From NCBI GenBank assembly GCA_037043015.1, contig CM073322.1, positions 25,386,364 to 25,450,363 of the forward strand: DNA of 64,000 bases, written 5' to 3'. The stretch's first letter is position 1; the number at the start of each line of letters is the position of its first letter. The position numbers were made by a program, and so were the translations under genes. The stretch comes from Bryum argenteum (lineage: Eukaryota > Streptophyta > Bryopsida > Bryales > Bryaceae). Positions 1-11,601 of the stretch are shown in pieces. Below the pieces are notes generated by a model, which was given only the letters and a program-made list of their open reading frames with translations, was not told the DNA's origin and did no database searches.

Positions 1-294
1 TTCTCTGCCCTGATGCCCGATCCGTAGCGAGAGCAGAGCCAGGTTAAGCAATTTGCGTCGTTCATCAGCTGTCAAACAATGAACAGTACCATCCAGTCGC
101 TGGTCAAACGAAAACCCGCAAAGGACTGCATGTGTGGAACGCGAAACCAGGGAATCTCCGCAGTCGGCACTTACTCTCTTTCTTTTACACTTTGACTGTG
201 AACTTGTAAGAATCCTACTATATCTGTATCCTACCATCATGGCATCGGTACGGTTTCACAGTCACGAGCCTTCACATTCATACTTACATACATA

Positions 295-387
295 CATACC
301 GGCTTGATCAGTCTATCACAACACACATACCGGCTTGATCAGTCTATCACAACACACATACCGGCTTGATCAGTCTATCACAACACA
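295..387. repeat. Tandem repeat, 3 x 31 bp
   Basis: Three head-to-tail, essentially identical 31-bp units (295-325, 326-356, 357-387), each starting CATACCGGCTTGATC. A short CATA-rich stretch precedes them. This is a simple minisatellite with no visible coding role. Confidence 0.95.
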
Positions 388-808
388 CGAATGTAATCTA
401 ATGGATTGCTCGCGGTGAGTCATTACACGAGTGTTGACTGTTCCCTCATTTACAAAATCTGTACACAATCATGTACAAGATGGTACATGGACCGTGTTTT
501 CGTACCCCTGCGCCCTGGAAACTACGGAGTAATTATTCGAGTGCTATCATGCACACCCAGCGTACCAATCCAATCTGCAACTGCCAAGTGAGTTCTGTGC
601 ACACAGACTGTTCATCTCTTAATTACAACACCAGATAATGAATGATCTCTAGTGCAGAATGTTCAGATCAAGTATAATTACATGTCCTAGATACACAGAC
701 TAATCTTACTAAGCCATTGACTGGGGATCGATGGACTATTTGAATTACTTAATCGGTTGTTATTGATGTCCAGCCGTTGACTGGTGATCGAGCGCCTGAG
801 CGAAGGAA

Positions 809-1020
809 ATGGCAGATATGGAGGACATGGCTGGCCACGATGGACATGAGATTGCGCGCGGCGATCTAGCGGCAGCCAGCAATGATCAGCTAGCTTCATT
901 CCAAAGCAAAGCTGTTGTCTTCAGAGCAGCAGATACCGGGTATGGTGATAATAGCAATCCGAGTCGTCCTGACGGCACTAGTGTAGCAGGCAGGATTTGG
1001 CTACTCCTTGACCATGCAGG
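809..1020 (+). CDS. Possible orphan first exon of an unrecognised gene
   Basis: An ATG opens a hydrophilic frame of about 71 codons that begins MADMEDMAGHDG and runs into a good splice-donor match (CAG followed by GTGAGC) at 1021. Its composition is more protein-like than the surrounding AT-rich DNA. I found no matching downstream exon before ALG5 and do not recognise the sequence. It could be a relic, a short expressed exon or chance. Confidence 0.2.
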
Positions 1021-2441
1021 TGAGCTTTGATTGCATTTGACTCATCTTTTTTCTGTTGTCAATGAGCGAGCACGCATCTAAGAAAGTGAAAGAGAACAAC
1101 CCCTGCATGCACCCTTGGGATCTGCACACTACTGCAGAAACCAGGATTCGGGCAGGATTTACAGACTATTCATGCTTCTCCTTCAATCAATCGCTTGAAT
1201 CTCTTTCCTTCCTCGATTTTCTTTTTCTTTTTTTCTTATTTTTTACTTACTAACTGACCTCCTGTCGGCAGTGGAGGAGAATCAGACTGCTGTTGCTTTT
1301 GATTAGCTAACCACTCATTCAACTTGTAATTAGCTTCCAAGCGTGCAGCTCTGACAACCCTGAAGACTCGGGAACCGCAAGAAGACTTCGGCTCAGTTCC
1401 CCAAGTTCATGACCATTCAAACGAGATTTTAAACCTTTGGGTTCGGAGATAGTGACAAATTTCAACTTTGTTCCGAGCTGCACGTTTGCGGTAGTGGAAG
1501 GAGTATTCTAGAACAAAATATAGTACGTGCGAACAATAGATCCCTAGAAATCGTGAGCACAGTCCGAACATCCTATTTTTTGCATGTCCGGTCCAATCTT
1601 TAGAAAGTCAGGCTCATTGCTCAAGCCCTGATTTGAACTACTACTGCCACCGAATACCGTTTTTGCCGTTTCCCATAGTTCTGGTTCCAGAGGTAATAAT
1701 AGACAATTGAAAGAAAAACACTGCAACTGCATTGATCTCCTCGCACGGTTCTCAAGCTCATATAGATAATTTTGCATTTCATCCGATGGTTAGATGATTT
1801 AGTCCCCGGAATTTTTATCAGTTACAGCATTTTACTACAGGTGACTGATTGCTGTCGTTGACATGACCTGACCGATCGATCACTCCCTACAACTCTGGAA
1901 TAGATCTTAGTTACTTTTGTTTCTTCGTAAAAACGTCTGGGGGTGGTCAAGGTAAAAACTCTACCACAACAATCTTACTTCATCTCTCAAGTCTTTGGGG
2001 GAATAATCTAATTGTGCCGTATCCTTTGTATGAAATATGGTCAAACTAGTCAAATAGTTGTCTTTCTTCTTCATGGAATATTACAAATGTGACCTTTGTT
2101 GCGATCGAAGATAGAATCATCTTCGGGTTTTTTGAGATGCGCATTTGAATAGTCGAGGTCAACTATATTCTTATTTAATATTACAAAACTAAAAAAGTCT
2201 TTGCGCATAATTGACGTGCTTGCGCCAATTTGTCACTTAGTTCTAACTAGGATTGTGCTCATGATACTATAAAATCTTTGTTGTTGAATAGTACCAAAAA
2301 AGTACCTAACACAAAGGTTTTAGACCATTAATTGACAAAAAATCAATCCATATAAGCTTTTTATGCATTTGACTAGTGAAATAGATTACTCATCACAAAA
2401 GAAAATTGCGGCATACTAGCTATTTGATCCACCCTAGTATA

Positions 2442-2667
2442 AGGTAGGAGTGGCTAAAACCGTCCAGCCCCAAAAACCGCACAACAGGGTTCAAATATTC
2501 ATAGGAAATTATAGGATTACTCAAAAAATGTCTTTTTTTTCGGGATGAATTTGCACTAGCTTTGCAGACTATCCAAAAATAATTAATATTTTACACCACT
2601 ATTCCAAGTATGCAAAGCTGAAATTCGGACGGTTTTTGGGGATGGACGGTTTTAGCCACTCCTACCT
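2442..2667. mobile_element. MITE with about 40-bp terminal inverted repeats, TA-flanked
   Basis: The left end AGGTAGGAGTGGCTAAAACC is repeated in inverted form at the right end. Similarity continues for about 40 bp with one or two mismatches. TA dinucleotides at 2440-2441 and 2668-2669 look like a target-site duplication. The 226-bp interior is non-coding. The size and TA target fit a Tc1/mariner-type MITE, but the ends differ from the usual plant Stowaway consensus. Confidence 0.85.
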
Positions 2668-2669
2668 TA

Positions 2670-5600
2670 CTTTCAAGATTGTTTCAAGGAAAATACTCTT
2701 TGGGAAACTAGTTTATTTTGTGCAATGAAATGGGAGGGAGTGCTCCAACTTAACTTAGATGTATGTTTTCGGATGGTGGCTAGAAAATAGAAATATGCTT
2801 ATAATTATCATTATTGGCAGAAAAAAACTAGAATTGGATGGTCAACTACGGTTATGTGGTCAAAGACATAAGCATCATGTTTGGGCTTTTCTGAACTACT
2901 GCAGAAGATTCATTTCTCAGAATCTATGGCTTATAAAGCACTGGACTGATCCCACATTCAATGGGGCTGGATTCTCAGCTTGGAGGTCTAACACCTTTCT
3001 GACATGAAAAAACGTGAACAATACTAAAGTGATTAATATTAAAATCTCGTGAATAGTGAGATATTACATTCTAAAGGTGCATTCTTGAAAAGGAACATGT
3101 TCATTTTGTATTGGGAAAGGGCAACTTTGAAGGTAAAATGTAGAGCCTTGGCCTTTTTCGTAGTATCCTTAGGCGTATTAGTTGTCGAAATTTAACCCTC
3201 TGGATGAGATAATAACAACTCTTAGGAACATTAGTTTTTTCATCTGAAGGTTGTTTTTGACTATCCGATACCAAGATTTGTTGTTATGATTCTAAATTAT
3301 CAAATGTTGAAAATTATGGCATACATTCTAATGAAGGCAACTTTTGTTTTGAATCATGGGGCAAGTGTTACCATTGCAAGGAAATTGTTTGAATTTAAAG
3401 TGATCTATTATTATCATATTTTTACATAAGCATGACTCTAAGATGAATTCTTACACTAAATAAATAGGAGTGGTCTATCGAATTCTTACCCTAAAAAAAC
3501 CACTAAAAAAGTCTTGCATCAACTATGATCTTACAAATAGAGCACATCCAACCGTTGAATTCTACCATGGTACTACTTCTAATTAGGATTAGGCAAAAGG
3601 TCATGTGATTGAGATTCTCAAGAAAGCATAAAACTTTGGTTCCTACCCTTATTCAAGCATGAAGTAGAAAAGTGAAGTATTGGGTTTTTAAGCTTTAGAG
3701 GAATCACACAAGGATTTTCAAGTGTTGAGAAAATAGAGGAAGACATCTATGGTTTTTGTTTATTTAAATGGTGTGGTGTAAGACATCAAAAATGTTTATG
3801 CTAATGAAATCATATAGATGATGCAATGCAAGGATTATTGTAGTGGGAGTAGTTGTCAATTTCTTGGTTTATTTTTAATACAAAAATGCACTTTTTATAG
3901 AAGTGTGATAATTGTTGATGGAGATTAGGTCAAGAATCCGATAGATCACTGCTATTTCTCACACTTGCTCATGAATCGTGATTACGTTGTTTTCTGTTTG
4001 GTGTCTTGAGTATGGATTGGTTAATTTTGATATCCTACCAAAAGTATTTTGAGGATTTTTAGAGGCAAAAAAAGATAGTGTTAAGATGTTTAGTTTACAA
4101 CAAAGCTCCCTTGAAGGTCAAATTCCAAATTCCTCCATTAACCTCAACTTAACCAACTACGCCAGCCGCCTATTTGTTTGGAGCGTCATTTAATTATTCT
4201 CTATCGACTTCACTGCAACTACCTAGGTGTCTTGCAATCCCTCTTACATATACTCCAAGCTACCCGGCAATCCCCTAAGGCCATTTAAGATTTGAACAAA
4301 AATGTTCCATATTTCTTAGACCATGACTTCTCTTTTTATAAAAATTAGTTATCTACAATGCTCTTTAAATTCCCTACACTCATAAAACTCTAAAAAATTT
4401 GAATGAAATTTGATTTTCTCTTTAAGGTGATCAAAATCCCAATAATTCACTTTGAGTTTTAAGATTCTATAAGGGTTAAGACCTTTGTAATTGCCAAGCT
4501 TCAAAATTTGTAGTTAACTGATAAAAGGGTATTGGTCTTAGAGCACGATGCATGTTATTTGTCATAACACTAATGAATCAACCATGGAACTTGAGTCATC
4601 AACGCCCCTAAAAGTCCCTATAAAGTCTTCATTAGAACTTTAGAACCAACAATTACAAAAAAATTGTTCTTATACTTCAACTCTATATTTCCTTTAAAGA
4701 AAAACATATTTTCACACAAATACATATTTTCACTCACTTCAAGAATTCTCAAGTGGTTGCTCTATGGCATTTTTCATGTCATGAATTCTTGGTTGCCCAT
4801 TGTAAGGTGTTCAATAATGGCTCAATTTTCACCACGGGAATTCTATAGGGATGTTATCAATGCAAGCATTTTTAGTATATGGGAAAACTAGTAGAAAGAT
4901 AGAGCAATTGGAATTATAATTTTTGGGCTCTACATAAATGAGTTATGAATTTTGAAGTTGAAAACATAGGTGTTTCTAAGATGGTGCCCTAAAGTGACCC
5001 CTTTAATGTTTGCAATGAGTAGGGTAAGTACATCTATTTTCGGACACTTAAGCCATTCACCATACTTGAAGTAATTACATGTGTGATATACAATATTTTG
5101 ATGATTAGCAAATATAAAAAACAATCTTTCCACATTTGTGTGATGTTTTTAAACACTTAGATAATTAAATGCAAATTTTGAAAAAGCCTAGCATAGGCTA
5201 ACCTATAACCGAACAATCTAAATAGGTATGCATGGGGTACATGCAAGGATCGGACAATCTACAAAACAAGTGAGAAAATCTAGGAAAGAGGTTGTCCGAA
5301 TGTAGGGGGGTGTCTAGATATAGATGCATTTACCCTACACAAAATTTATAACTAACTCAATTTTCATACAAAATTGATGTTTCCATTTGGTCCAATCTCC
5401 TAAACACTTTGCACATATCAAAATTGGTTTACTTGGCCACTTTTCATTGAGCTAGCCAAACTGCAATTTGAGCGGTTTCTGACCCACTTACTATATACTT
5501 GAGGTGTTTTTGCAAAAATAATCGAGATGAAAAGCCAGCATAGAGGAGCCACTCTGATAGACGAAGCCTGGACGAGAAAGAGTCGTTCGCTGGAATATGG

Positions 5601-5691
5601 ACGAAACGTCGAAACAGATCGAAACAGAGCATGCTTGTTAGGCTATGGCGGGAGATGCTACCTGTTTTCACCGTCTCGCCCGCCTGCGGCC
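2670..5691. repeat. AT-rich repeat-derived DNA without genes
   Basis: No coding sequence is supported. Several parts match other places in the window. About 3,300-3,560 resembles the TTAA-flanked element at 12,329-13,282 and the right part of the piggyBac-like element near 41,495-41,590. About 4,955-5,005 resembles 14,020-14,070. About 5,330-5,510 resembles 18,355-18,545 in direct orientation. A TTAA at 3192-3195 followed by CCCTCTGGATG may be a degraded terminus. These look like old, fragmented non-autonomous transposons. Confidence 0.5.
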
Positions 5692-8600
5692 ATGGCATCA
5701 GGGGGAAGTTCTTTCGCTTTCCGCGTCAATTTCCTTGTCGCTGTAAGCTCAATTCATCAACCTCTTCTATTTCATATAAAAAATCTCGGTCTTGATTCTT
5801 TCAGCCCGTTCTATAGTCCAAAATTCGAGGTTACCGCCAAAACTCTGTTTGAAAAATCCGGCGTAAGCTCTTGTAAATTGATTCTTGGAACGTGTAATGC
5901 GATCGGATATCATTCATAACTCAATTGCAATCAGATCATTCAGTAATTTATATTCGATCTTTAGGGGATACTTGTAATTAGGTCAAATTTTATGTTCGAG
6001 GTTTTGTAATTGTTCCATATATGCAGGTTCTCTCAGTGTTAATATGGAGTTCCCTCTACGTACACAAATATCTGCGTGAGCTCGACTCGGTCTCTAGGTG
6101 AACTTTTCAGCTCCACTAATTCATTGATTGTCGATTGTCGGTTTCAAGATTGAACTTGGAGGTCGATCAGTTGTGATTGTGCATGCATACGAGAAAAATT
6201 CAATCCTGGTACACTTAGTAAGCAATATCAAGCTTTACCGGCTCTCAAGATTCGTAAGATGCGTTTGGGAACCTTACATCGTTAAATACTATGCAGGAAG
6301 GTACAGTGAAACTTGAATGAAGAAACCTATAATGGAAGGAAAATGAAGCTTTAAGTTGCGGATGCTCTATAAATGCAGATCTTCATAAATGTTAGTTCAT
6401 GTAATGTTAACCTTGTTATCGAATTGCAGTTTATTTTGCTCTAGAATAGGACTATGTGAATATCTGAGCTGTTTGAACTCAACGACATTGGGGGTACAAT
6501 TAGCTGAAGGATAACTGCAGTTTAAGTTCGGGGGCGAACAAGTTCGGTTTCTTGTATCTTAGAGACGATCCTTTCTGACTTCTGCATTGCAATGGCTTCT
6601 TTCAGCAATGCAGGTCCGTGTCCACTGTCAGATGCGTCTCACGGTCAGGTAGGTTTTCAGTCTTTTACGTGAGTTTCCATATCAAGAATGATAATCGTTT
6701 CAACTTGAGAAATGAATGCCGTTTTCTGCACTAATCTTTTGCGTAATACAATGTTAGGTGGTGTTTGCACATATTTCTCGGCCCTCTGAGAAGTACCTTT
6801 CTTTGATTCTGCCAGCATACAATGAGGAGGCAAGACTTAGTATCACCCTTGACGAAATGCTGAGGTGATTCTTTCCCTTTCTCTCAGACGTCTTGCTCTC
6901 ACACACTCAAATGTTGCTTCTTTTTCTCAATTTGCTTCATGAACTTCAATTTTCGACAGTCGTATTTCATAGGAAATGTCATAATAGTTATGTCAATAAT
7001 CCATCTGGCTATACGGGTCGTGAAGTTTCCTCCTCCTGTTCTATGTTCTGCAGCTATCTTCAGACGCGTGCACAGACCGACAAGTTGTTCACTTTTGAGG
7101 TATCTCCTTTGCTAAAATTGAGAATTCTTTGCATAATTTCCATTGTTACATAATTCAGCTTACATTCATATCCTTCGATTTATTTCATCACGAAGTCACT
7201 TGAGTAATTAATGTAGGGGGGATTTGAATTTAGAGACTTGGATTTTTCTTGTTGGTGGTCCAGATTATTGTTGTGGACGATGGCAGCACTGATAAAACTG
7301 TGGAGATTGCGAATGAGTATGTGAAAGCTCATGGCATCGATACGATACGAGTTCTTAAGCAACTCGTAAACCAAGGCAAAGGAGCAGCTATCAGAAAGGT
7401 ACCGCTGTGGTTTCTATATGAATAAAGCTTCTGCCAGTTATTTCTACGTGGTTTGGTCGTTAGAATTTTTAGAGTTGCAACCAGACACTTTTTGAGTTTT
7501 TTGCTAATTCTTGGGAGTGGTTTATCAAATGCAGGGCATGCTTTGCTCTCGTGGGGAGCTACTTTTGATGCTCGACTCTGATGGTGCCACCAGATTTTCT
7601 GACGTCAGAAAGCTGGAATTACAAGTAGGTCCCCGAATCTTCTCGAATTTGTTAAACGCATGCAATTTGACTAGCCTATGATTTTTCTGCGTGAATTAAC
7701 ACGGTCAAATCCTGAAATCCACCTCATCTGACTGGTTGTGAAGATGTTGCAAAGTATGGCAGACCAGCATAGGATTGCGGCACCAGGCGCTGTCTATGAT
7801 GGGGACAGTATTCCCGTAGCTGTGTGGGGATCTCGAGCACATTTAGAAAAGCATGCATTGGCTACAGTAAGTGGTTACTTTTTTTGATAATTTTCTCCTG
7901 TCACTCTGAACAAGACAGGTTTTTCAAGATTAAGTTTTTAGTCGTCTTGTGTATCATGAATTTGGACAACCTTCCTTCCTTTTAGTATAAACAATGAAGC
8001 CTCTCACAAGGGATGAGACTGAGGCCACTTTGTGTGGCCTTTCTTGTGCAGCGCAAGTGGTATCGCAACATTCTAATGAAGGGATTTCATCTTTGTGTTC
8101 GCCTTGTTGCTGGAGGCGGTATACGCGACACTCAGGTTCTTTTGCTCGACTCATCACTCGTCTAGCAGCTAGTCTCCGGTTGTAATCAATGAAAGCCCCA
8201 TCTGGTATTTTACTGCACATATCGACTATGTACTGCAACCGGTAATTGTATTTATTAATATCATACTCTGGTTCAATGACTAGTGGTGTAGAGAATTTAT
8301 GAGACTAATGTTTGTGTTTTTGATGTCTGCTGCATTCTTTACTTAGGAGACTAACGACCCTTGGTTTGTTTGCAGTGTGGTTTTAAGCTGTTCACACGAG
8401 CTGCAGCTCGCAAATTATTTGTCAACATGCGGTTGCAAAGGTATCACCCTCCTCTTTTCCATCCTTTCAATTGTGGATATCCACACCAAGAAGAGTTAAC
8501 CCCAATTCCGTTAGAATGGCATTATTCCGGTAAAATGGCACACCTCAACTTTCTGAACTGTGGTTCAAAAACCATGTGATATAACAGAATTTTAAGGTGA

Positions 8601-9036
8601 TATTAGGGAAAATGAGTGACAATGTATATAAAAAAGTGATATTACAAAAAAATTGTGATATTACAGAATATACCATTTTAAATGAGCACAAATGTAAGAT
8701 CTAGTGTGACAAAATGGCACATGCATGGCATAGTGCCATTTTAACGGAATTGGGGTTAGTTGCATTATCTTCGAGGAAGAATGAGCAATGTGCTATCGGC
8801 TGTCATTGTACCCATCTCATTCAGGACTGTGCTGCTTGTATAGGTGGACATTCGATGTGGAATTGCTCTATCTCTGCAAGCGGATGCGCATCCCCGTTCA
8901 CGAAGTGGCCGTTACTTGGTCAGAGATTCCTGGATCAAAAGTGAAATTACTTGGCATTGCTTATATGCTTGTCGAGCTCTTCTTCATTCGAGTAGGTTAT
9001 GGATTCCGCGTGTGGAAAATTTTGACTGGTCCATAG
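5692..9036 (+). CDS. ALG5: Dolichyl-phosphate beta-glucosyltransferase (ALG5)
   Basis: This GT2-family enzyme transfers glucose from UDP-glucose to dolichyl phosphate on the cytosolic face of the ER, supplying Dol-P-Glc for N-glycan assembly. Eleven exons splice into 325 residues: 5692-5742, 6027-6075, 6614-6648, 6758-6864, 7054-7099, 7264-7398, 7535-7624, 7744-7866, 8052-8135, 8376-8440 and 8844-9036. A single membrane anchor lies at about residues 10-30, encoded across the first two exons. The catalytic domain shows PAYNEEARL (64-72), VVDDGST (99-105), DSDGAT (155-160; the family usually has DADGAT) and CGFKLFTR (241-248). Length and exon phases are fully consistent with a complete gene. 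The first in-frame ATG of the anchor exon was chosen as start. The last intron (8441-8843) carries a MITE. Confidence 0.95.
8499..8756. mobile_element. MITE in the last ALG5 intron, TA-flanked
   Basis: A 258-bp non-coding element with ends ACCCCAATTCCGTTAGAATG and the inverse of ACCCCAATTCCGTTAAAATG, flanked by TA at 8497-8498 and 8757-8758. It lies entirely within the intron between ALG5 exons 10 and 11, so the coding sequence is not interrupted. A near-identical copy lies in opposite orientation at 55,411-55,665 and a diverged one at about 27,087-27,377. Confidence 0.9.
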
Positions 9037-9704
9037 AGATTGATTTTATACGAAGATTTATACTCATTTATCTTGTATGGCAATGGAGATCATGGCTGTT
9101 ATGCATCGTCTGTGTAGCAGTCTTTACGGTTCGCGTCACTCATCTTCTAATCCATTAGAGAATTGGGCAAGGGCGGGACTGTGAAATTGTCCCAAGTATT
9201 TTTGGTCTCAACAATTTATCAGGATGCTACTTTCTTTTGAACTGCTATCTCGATATCTTGACAGCAGAATATATCGTCTACCTTATCAGCTCTAAGACCT
9301 AACTCATCATATTCAGCTCTAAAACTTAACGGAATCCTCATTTTTGTGGACAAAGCTTCATGTAGAAACTCGTGGACGCAACTACAATTTTCACGCACTT
9401 TCGTAACAGTATGAACATTGGCAACGTATCGATAACGCAGGACATTTATCACCGACGTGGATACAATATTTTCATATTGCCAGTGCGATTCACAGGTTTA
9501 GCACAGCAGTGGATAAGAATGAGTAGCCTCCACGAACGGGCTGAGTCGTTAAAATAATGAACCGAGGTTAATAAACCCACGGATACAACAATCTAGCTCG
9601 AAGAGTGTAGCACGGATGGCGTCCACACCATCCGTGTTACACTCGACTACTAGCTAGCTTTATTACAAAAAAATAGCCTACCATACTACCAATTAAGACA
9701 CCGT
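9037..9704. other. Spacer between ALG5 and the first PME gene
   Basis: No gene is supported. The two genes converge here, so the region holds both 3' ends. A strong hairpin lies at 9603-9644. Confidence 0.5.
9603..9644 (-). other. 17-bp-stem hairpin downstream of PME copy 1
   Basis: The arms 9603-9619 and 9628-9644 are inverted repeats (GAGTGTAGCACGGATGG against its complement, one G-T mismatch) with an 8-base loop. The hairpin lies about 60 bp past the stop codon of the minus-strand PME, so it would be in the 3' UTR or 3' flank. The mirror gene has only a partial equivalent near 16,960. Confidence 0.7.
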
Positions 9705-11601
9705 CTACAGAGCCCGTTCCAACCACGACTTTCCGTCGATGAAGGCGATGCTGCTGAACGGAGCCGCCTGCTTCGTAGTCAACACCTTCGACCACCACAC
9801 TCGCCCGTTCCTGTTGGCGCCAGGTCCCCAGCACTGGTACTCCGCGTAGAACACCGTCTTCTGTCGCTTCGGGTCCGCCCAGTCCATCCATGCCTCGGGC
9901 CGGATCATGTCCGCGATCTTGCACTGGTAGAAGATCACGCGCGAGTACGCGCCCCACGCCCGCCCCAAGTAGATCTTGCCCGACCCGCCGATGTTGCACT
10001 GGTAGAAAACGAACCCCGTCCTCGAGTTGCTCTCCCGCTTCTGGGCTGTCACTGATCCGCTGCCTGCCTTGGCGATCGATGTGAGAGTGCAGTACTGGTA
10101 GAACGACTGCCCGTCGCCGAAGATCCAGTCGATCGACCCCACGATGTCGCAGCTGCGGAAGTAGTGGCGCCCCGCCTTGTCGTACAGTGTGTCCTGCGCG
10201 CCCAGGAAGCCGCACCGGTAGAACGCGCCCTGGTCGCCCTGGATGCGCAGAGCCACCGCTTGCTTGCCCACGGCACCACCGGAAGGAGGGGGAGCGGAGT
10301 TCTGCACCACAGCCACAAAACATCTCGCTCAATTCCAAGCCGTGTAATTGCACATTTCAGCTCCCCTGTATCGAACGCGCAATCTACCTCCAGCAGCATA
10401 TTCTACAACCGGCTTTCACCGCCAGAAATACGGGCTGGGTCCAGCCGGTTCATTGAACATAATGTACCACTGGACACCCTGCATATCATTCCCACATCAC
10501 TACCCCGACATATCCCTCAAATCACGTATTCTCAGTTTTTTGAAGCAGCTTGGACATGCTATTTGACGATCCCGTGTTGTATCGACGTATCAGTACTTCA
10601 TGCCGATGGCCATTTTCATGTTTATGGGCCGTCTCAATTTCCCCAAATAGTTACTAAACTATCCGATTGCATCCATAATCGCCTACTTCAAATGCGCTAC
10701 CCAGACACCAACTCAGATCAACACCCACGCATTCCACTCACCGCGAATGTGCAGTCGGAAGCGATGAACCCAATCGACTCTACCGCCGTCGATGCGCTCA
10801 ACCCCGTTCCTCCGGCCATCTCTGCCGTCTCATACCACGTGATGATCGTCTTCCTGCTCTGGCACTTGAAGTAGATGTACGGCTTCTTGCTTGGGATTGT
10901 CAGCTTCTGCCTGCACCCACATGCGTTCAAACACTCATGGTCATATTTCCACCCAGGAGACTACCCATGAAAGTATGATCCGATCGAGTAGTACCTGTAG
11001 ACTCCGTCCAGAATTCTGATCGTCACCCTCCTCGTGTTGCCGTTCGGAACGGAGTTGATCGCAGCCTGGATGGTCCTGAAGTTGCCCTTGCCCTTGCTGT
11101 CCACCGTGATGGTCCATCCCTTGGGAGGGAACGCCGTCGTCTCCATGGTGCCATCAGACGCGATGCTCATGGACTGGACTTCTGCTTGTCTTTGGGCCTC
11201 GCAGTCGCTGAAGCAATCATAGTCGGCGGGCGCATTGCAGTCGCACACCGCTGTACTGGCACTCGGCGCCACCAGCGCCATCAGCACCAAACCCACGAGC
11301 ACAACCGCGCCATTGCGGAGAACAGCCATGTTGATCGCAATGTGGCACACACAATGCCGGAGCTAGAAACAGGAATCAACACACTGCAAACGCCGTGAGG
11401 TCAGGTGGAGATCCCAGCTACCCTCGCACCGGAGGGGGTGACTGTAAATGAAGCGGAGACCTGAGAAACACTGGGACCACGGAGGGGTTATAACGGAGAG
11501 CGGGCCGCACTGCAATCCGAGCCAGCATTGCATCGAAGTCCATGACTCCATGCAAGCAAGGAGCGTTGATGTCTAAGTTTAGTGTTCACCCAGGATTGGC
11601 A
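9690..11601. repeat. Left arm of a 1.9-kb inverted repeat
   Basis: This stretch is the reverse complement of about 14,988-16,899. It contains the whole PME gene, both introns and about 270 bp upstream. Exon-boundary coordinates in the two arms sum to 26,589, so there is no net indel from start to stop codon. Introns show scattered substitutions while the encoded proteins are identical. Homology fades after the stop codon and beyond about 11,601. Confidence 0.92.
9705..11329 (-). CDS. Pectin methylesterase (pectinesterase), palindromic copy 1
   Basis: A secreted CE8 enzyme that removes methyl esters from homogalacturonan in the cell wall. Three exons (11329-10995, 10910-10742, 10301-9705) encode 366 residues. 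It has an N-terminal signal peptide (about 1-26), a short Cys-rich stretch (CDCNAPADYDCFSDC) and then the catalytic domain. There is no long inhibitor-like PRO region. The catalytic set is complete: Q182 in KQAVAL, Q204-D205 in AQDTLY, D226 in IDWIFG and R282 in YLGRAW. IDWIFG and LGRAW are slight variants of the usual DFIFG and LGRPW. The protein is identical to the mirror gene at 15,260-16,884; all exon ends in the two genes sum to 26,589. Confidence 0.93.

Larger units (their letters stand above)
1..2439. other. Intergenic DNA, no confident gene
   Basis: AT-rich sequence with only short open frames and no recognisable protein. It contains a 31-bp triplicated repeat near 295 and one possible orphan exon near 809, both listed separately. 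No RNA gene was seen. Confidence 0.5.

Noticed and set aside
5527-5919. 130-codon frame over the first ALG5 exon
   Set aside because: It reads through the ALG5 exon 1 donor into the intron. The in-frame ATG at 5692 and splicing to 6027 give the expected membrane anchor.
10164-10874. Long plus-strand open frame across the first PME gene
   Set aside because: It runs antisense over PME exon 3 and intron 2; the GC-rich exon keeps several frames open. The minus-strand PME explains it.
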